From the NCBI GenBank assembly GCA_018389105.1, contig JACATO010000319.1, positions 744,001 through 808,000 of the forward strand: DNA of 64,000 bases. The letters run 5' to 3'. Source of the DNA: Nautilus pompilius (taxonomy: Eukaryota; Mollusca; Cephalopoda; Nautilida; Nautilidae). Position numbers and translations under genes: made by a program. The notes beneath the pieces are model-generated. The model searched no databases and was not told the DNA's origin. It worked only from the letters and a program-made list of their open reading frames with translations. Shown piece after piece: positions 59,614 to 64,000 of this stretch. Every line of letters starts with the position of its first letter. The first letter of the stretch is position 1.

Positions 59614-60262
59614 CGCCAGTTTGGTCCATGATTGCTTATTTCTCAGCTAACCTCCATATCTGGAGGTGGTCACCCTGACGAAGAACCCATGTGCTGGACA
59701 TGTAGTAAATCGCCCTGCTCGAGTGGAGTAGTGGTAACAAAACTTTATTTGGCTCAATCAGCTTTTCATGGATGGTGTTCTTTTAACCTGTGTGGCCATA
59801 CCCTTTTTTCAGTGTTGATTTCTCACTCTACTGTCCAATTCTCAGAAGCAGCAGGGCAATTTTGTGTAAAACTCACTGATGTTCACTATATACAACCTTT
59901 TCCAGAAGCAGCTCCAGATTCAGTGCATTTGAAGGAAACCTACAAAAACATACAATAGGCATGTAAGCATATTTGTTGTTACTGTGGACTAGGTACATTT
60001 GGGGCATGTTGTATAGGTCTAGATTGAAAGTTATAACACAGAAAACAAACCTTCAATGTTAATGCTGCAAAAGTCAGTCATCTGTGTGGTTCTTTGGAAT
60101 ATCCATGGTATGGTGCCTTTTACTTCAATTTCTCAAAGCCAACACTTATTTTGATTTCCAAAATATGCGATCTTGTCTTTGTAAGGGTTATTTATACCTC
60201 TTGTTTCCATGTAAATAGTCTGAAAAGAATATACATTACCTGCACACACACACACGTCTGTA
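59614..60262. other. Non-coding stretch
   Basis: No gene is recognised. The 108-codon plus frame at 59632-59958 has no family features. An AC microsatellite at about 60242-60255 borders the MITE. Confidence 0.45.
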
Positions 60263-60405
60263 TGGTAAAACCTTGATTTAATGGCCTAATAAAGGGGAAG
60301 TGGTGTCTGTTAAATCTTGACATTTACATACACAGGTGCAAAAGACACCCAAGCAAAACATTTTTCGCACAGCTCAACATGGACCATCAAATCAAGGTTT
60401 TACTC
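60263..60405. mobile_element. pogo/Tigger-like MITE (143 bp)
   Basis: TA at 60261-60262 and 60406-60407 flank ends TGGTAAAACCTTGATTTAAT and, read inward from the right, GAGTAAAACCTTGATTTGAT. The inverted repeats extend about 25 bases. It sits inside an AC-type microsatellite, which continues on both sides. There is no coding capacity. Confidence 0.85.
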
Positions 60406-61460
60406 TACACACACGTGTGTACAGGCCTGTACCCAGGATTCTGAGTTGGGGGGGGGTCTTTTTGCAAAGGGTGGAACTAAATGCAACGTACCCTGTTATA
60501 GTGTGATAACTATATCACAAATTGATTAAAATGAACACACATTGAATACAGAAATAAATACAATATAACAAAGAGCAACAAAATATTCAAAACAATACTA
60601 TCCATGCAATTCTTATCACAAACAGAGTTAATATGGATACAAGTTCTGCAACTGTGAGAATGTCTTTTCAGTCAAACATACTAAGCTATAATCAACATAT
60701 AATAACTGTCTACAGGAACCTCCTTTTATCTGTAATTATTAAGAAGAGACATTATATAACTTTCCATTAGACCTGCAACAGCTTCAAATGAAAAAAGGAA
60801 TGTTTGTCCTACCTTGGCAGGGGCTGGATGCTACAAACTTGTACAAATCTAATCTGACAGGATGCAATCTTCGTGGGTGCTTTTTGGCAAAGATATGTCC
60901 TTATTATAATGAATATGCAATAATGCCAGAGAGCTCAATCTTTCCTTCCCCATTAAAGCCCTCAGGTAATTATTGAGGTGCCTCAATACACTTGCACTAT
61001 GCACACATTCACAGGAGTTAACAGGGCAATGTGGATGCTTGGATACATAATAGCATCACATTATTTGATTGGTGTGCTGGGTCTTTTATTTTCAGGGACC
61101 TTGTCATACCTGCAGAGATATCCAAAACGGTTTAAATGCACAAGAATTATGAGTAATCATCTAAAGCAGTTTAACTTTCAATAAGATAATTTACCTCATT
61201 TTCCAATGAGCGAGCTCTTGTGGAACAAGATCCTTAATGTGTCAGGCAGTTGCTGGCACACAACCAATGGAACTAACCCCAGAAGGGAGGAAGCAGTGAC
61301 AGCCAGAGCTGGAGCAAGCAGAAATTTATTGATCACATAATTTCAGTTAGGTCCTAAACTAAAAAAAGGTAATATCAGTCTCCAAATGTCCATGAACTAA
61401 TGTGGCCTTCATGTATATCCACAGTGTATAAATGCTAATAACTTGTAACAAAATACACAT
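60406..61460. other. Non-coding stretch with possible repeat debris
   Basis: A G-run segment at about 60424-60475 (ggcctgtacccaggattctg and following) looks like the end of an unidentified dispersed repeat. No gene. Confidence 0.35.
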
Positions 61461-61469
61461 GATACTAAC

Positions 61470-63440
61470 TCATCAACAAAGTATAGCTGTACTTGAAGAA
61501 AACAAAAAATTTTAAAAATTTCTTGCATATGAACTTACGAGAAAACTGTGCATCCAAGTCACTTATCACATGGTCCAGGAATGGTATGACTGCATTCACC
61601 TTGTAGTGGTCACTAATGCAATCAGTAGGTATGTTGTTACGATGTTTTTGTATTGAGAAATACAAGGACGGCATGGTGTTGATCCTACATGCTCTGCCAT
61701 GCAGACGGCTTGGTCATACACTACTGTAAATGATTCATCAACATTCTCTCTCTCTGCTGCATATACTTCCCTGATATCATCAATCTGCAGAGAAAATACA
61801 TCTGTTCAGAAGTAACAAAAAACATGAAAAATATTATCATTTACTGGATAAGTAGGAAAACTATAATTGTAAATGATAAAATTATCTTTCTTAACATTGT
61901 GTGTATGGATAATATCCAAGGTGGTACTCTGAAGCTTAGTGGTGATTCCTGACAAATGGGACAGTATTTATAAATCATCATGAATATGACGAAGTCAAAA
62001 GTGATGCTTGCTAGAATTTGTTGTGCCTCACTTCTACTCACAGTGTCCCAGTCAGTGAAAAGCTGGTACTTATCAAGGTGCTGTCTACATCCAATTACTT
62101 CAAAAGTGCCTCAACCAGGTATACAAATGCTTGGTAAGAGTGCTGGTATGCACTTTGACGGTCAGTCCAGCAAGTTTTGCACAGATCCAAAATTACTTTC
62201 CTGCTTCTGCCATCCTCCACACCTCTAACTATCTCTTCCAGAAGTTCTGATCTCTTGGGACTAAAGAGGAAAAAATTACAGCAGTGCTTAAGTTTGTCAA
62301 TCACATTACGAACTTCTGGCATGGCACATGTATGACTTATCACCAAATTCAAGCAATGTTCACTACAGTGGATGTATGTGGCAAGAGGTGACACCTGTCT
62401 GATTTGAACCTGCACACACACATTGCTTGAAGCCATGTTTGAAGTACCATCATACCCTTGCCCACAAATATTTTGCACAATCAGACCAAGTTCATCAAGT
62501 GCATGCAGAATTTCCTGAGCCAGATATTCACTGGAAATCTGCTTCAGAGGAATAAACCTTAAGAACTCCTCTATGATATCTCCTTTCTTGTCAATGAACC
62601 GCACACAAAGGGCACGATGTTCTGCATTGTGGCTTGTTACCTCATCTGCAAGGATGCTGAAGAACCTGGCTTACTTTACTTCACCCACTATTTCTGACAG
62701 GATAATATCATGACCAAGAATCTCAATTATTTGATTCTGAGTGTTAGGAGAAATGTATGTTGCATTATTCATGGATGGAGATAAGTGATTCCTAAGAGTG
62801 GTGTTGTGATTTGAAATCAGACAAAGTGTACTCAAAAAGTTACTAGGATTACCTGGCATGTCTAAGCTTTCATGACTACCTCAAGGTGCTATACATTGGT
62901 GCCCACAAAAAAAAAATGGCTTTGCAACTGCTTTAACTATATCTCTGTTTTGCTGCACATTAGCTGCTTTCCTGTTGTCCATCAAATTCTGTGTTTGCAT
63001 TTGGCTGCTCTATTGCTCTCAAAAACTCATCTGCCAGTTGCTGTGCCTCTTCATGATATTTTGTGTTCATGTTCTCTACACTTTTCTGACTTTTTATGCC
63101 ATGCAGTGAAAGGTTTATTGACAAACTGACCTTTGTTCAAGTAATTATTGCAAAACAAGACACCTTATGCAAAAGGTGCCATCTCGATGCATACTATACA
63201 CCATCCAGCCATGTGCATTTAAAGGAACAATAGCAACTTCCTATAAAGGTAGTGGGGAAGATATAGTCGGGTCCTGGCACTTTGTGATGTTTCAGAAGCA
63301 TATATTTATCCCAGGAACTCAATCCTTCAATTGCTTTTTTGACTACTTTTGCTGTCATTGTTGCTTGAGCAATGTGGCCAATGTCATGGGAAGATGTTTT
63401 AAGCTCTGTTTAAATAGAAATTTAATATTTTAAATTCTCA
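61470..63440 (-). pseudogene. hAT-type (ZMYM1/DUF4371-like) transposase pseudogene
   Basis: Minus-strand pieces in family order: a TTF-type zinc-finger region (about 63240-63040: VYSMHRDGTFCIRC, then TFHCMAxKKSEKCREHEHKI); ISNHNTTLRNHL and ATYISPNTQNQI (62859-62671); RALCxRFIDKKGDIIEEFLR; the hAT core ICGQGYDGTSNMASS (62470s) with YIHCSEHCLNLV; then SPKRSELLEEI and KTCWTDRQSAYQ (62604-62095, 169 open codons); DWDTVSRSEAQQILASITFD (about 62050-61990); and IPFLDHVISDLDAQFS (about 61590-61545). The C-terminal hAT dimerisation domain is not found. Stops occur between segments, including one just before the RALC block. Confidence 0.85.
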
Positions 63441-63718
63441 GCAAACATCTTTTGGCAAAATAGCTGATTGCAATTTACTCTCATATAACTGACCAAAAGA
63501 TATCTCACCACTTTCAGAATGAATGGCCATTGTTTTAGGTGAGACTCTACGGTTCAAATCACAAGAAAATTAATTATAACCTACTGTAATCGAAAACAAG
63601 AAAAACATTATAAGTGCCACACAGATCAACTTAGATAAACAGTATACCTGACGAAATCATTAAAGCAAGCATAAAAGCAATTTATAAATAATAATAAACA
63701 TCACTTACCGACTCTGGC

Positions 63719-64000
63719 CCAACAGTGGCTTTAAGAGTCAATGCCAGCCACTCAGTTCACTCATATACGTCTGTACTGTCCCACGAAGTCCCTGTCCAGC
63801 TTTTCTAGGATCTGCTCCCAGTGGTGCCAGCCAGTGTGAGGGCAGCCTGACTGCACCAGTCCCCATCTTGTAATAGTCCAAGTTCCAGCTCCTGGCCTTT
63901 TGCTGCCAATCCCACTGTCCAGGGTGGCGGGACAACAACTGGCCTCTGGTGGCTGCATGTATTGTCTTGGTGGCAGATCAACAGGAAGCCGATGGCTACA
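63719..64000 (-). other. Possible minus-strand exon at window edge
   Basis: A consensus donor (gtaagt on the minus strand, GT at 63718-63717) ends a GC-richer block with 60-66-codon frames starting at 63958 and 63938. An acceptor-like site near 63409 lies at the start of the hAT coding region, so this may be a 5' exon of that element or of a gene beyond the window. Its product has no recognisable family. Confidence 0.25.

Noticed and set aside
1-64000. CRISPR arrays, operons, phage or plasmid features
   Set aside because: None seen. The sequence is a eukaryotic nuclear region with introns; short repeats are microsatellites or transposon ends.

Overview
The window is nuclear DNA from an animal. 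The evidence is GT-AG introns of several kilobases around short phased exons, long AT-rich non-coding stretches, poly(A) signals, islands of retained CpG, and many decayed animal-type DNA transposons (mariner, Tigger/pogo, piggyBac-like, hAT) and non-LTR retroelements. Nothing prokaryotic is present. Two host genes can be recognised. Together with the repeat content they suggest an invertebrate, perhaps a mollusc or other spiralian; that lineage is an inference from overall appearance.

Left part (1-13.8 kb): the 3' end of a plus-strand CIP2A orthologue. Eight exons in consistent splice phase encode 295 residues of the C-terminal coiled coil and end in the conserved terminus. Its introns hold decayed Tigger and pogo elements. 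A ninth open exon at 8946-9224 fits the same phase and would give a different C-terminus.

Middle (13.8-42.6 kb): mostly non-coding. It holds a decayed hAT element (about 16.0-17.5 kb), an orphan exon with strong splice sites (18042-18148), a CpG-rich promoter-like block (19.5-20.6 kb), and a 5.9-kb segment present twice as direct repeats (24991-30890 and 32541-38415). Each copy starts with a CpG-rich, promoter-like head. The second copy carries a clean 360-bp inversion. The 1.65-kb spacer between the copies contains a piggyBac-like MITE.

TMEM45 (42629-43537): an intact TMEM45-like (DUF716) seven-membrane-segment protein is encoded in one exon behind a good splice acceptor. Its 5' UTR must therefore start upstream, possibly at one of the duplicated CpG-rich heads. 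A complete but dead mariner lies about 100 bp before this exon.

Right part (43.5-64 kb): an AT-rich, CpG-poor 3' UTR/intergenic stretch to about 52 kb, then a transposon cluster. In order: a mariner (52140-53341); a Tigger-like element with terminal inverted repeats (53582-56367), into which a retroposon with a tRNA-like head and an RNase H/zinc-knuckle tail has inserted with a 14-bp target duplication; an internally deleted mariner; a reverse-strand non-LTR fragment with reverse transcriptase; a 143-bp pogo-like MITE; and a reverse-strand ZMYM/DUF4371-type hAT element. All the transposases seen are broken by stops, frameshifts or deletions.

No multi-gene 'system' is visible. The most unusual structures are the nested composite retroposon, the inverted tandem segmental duplication, and the alternative CIP2A end.
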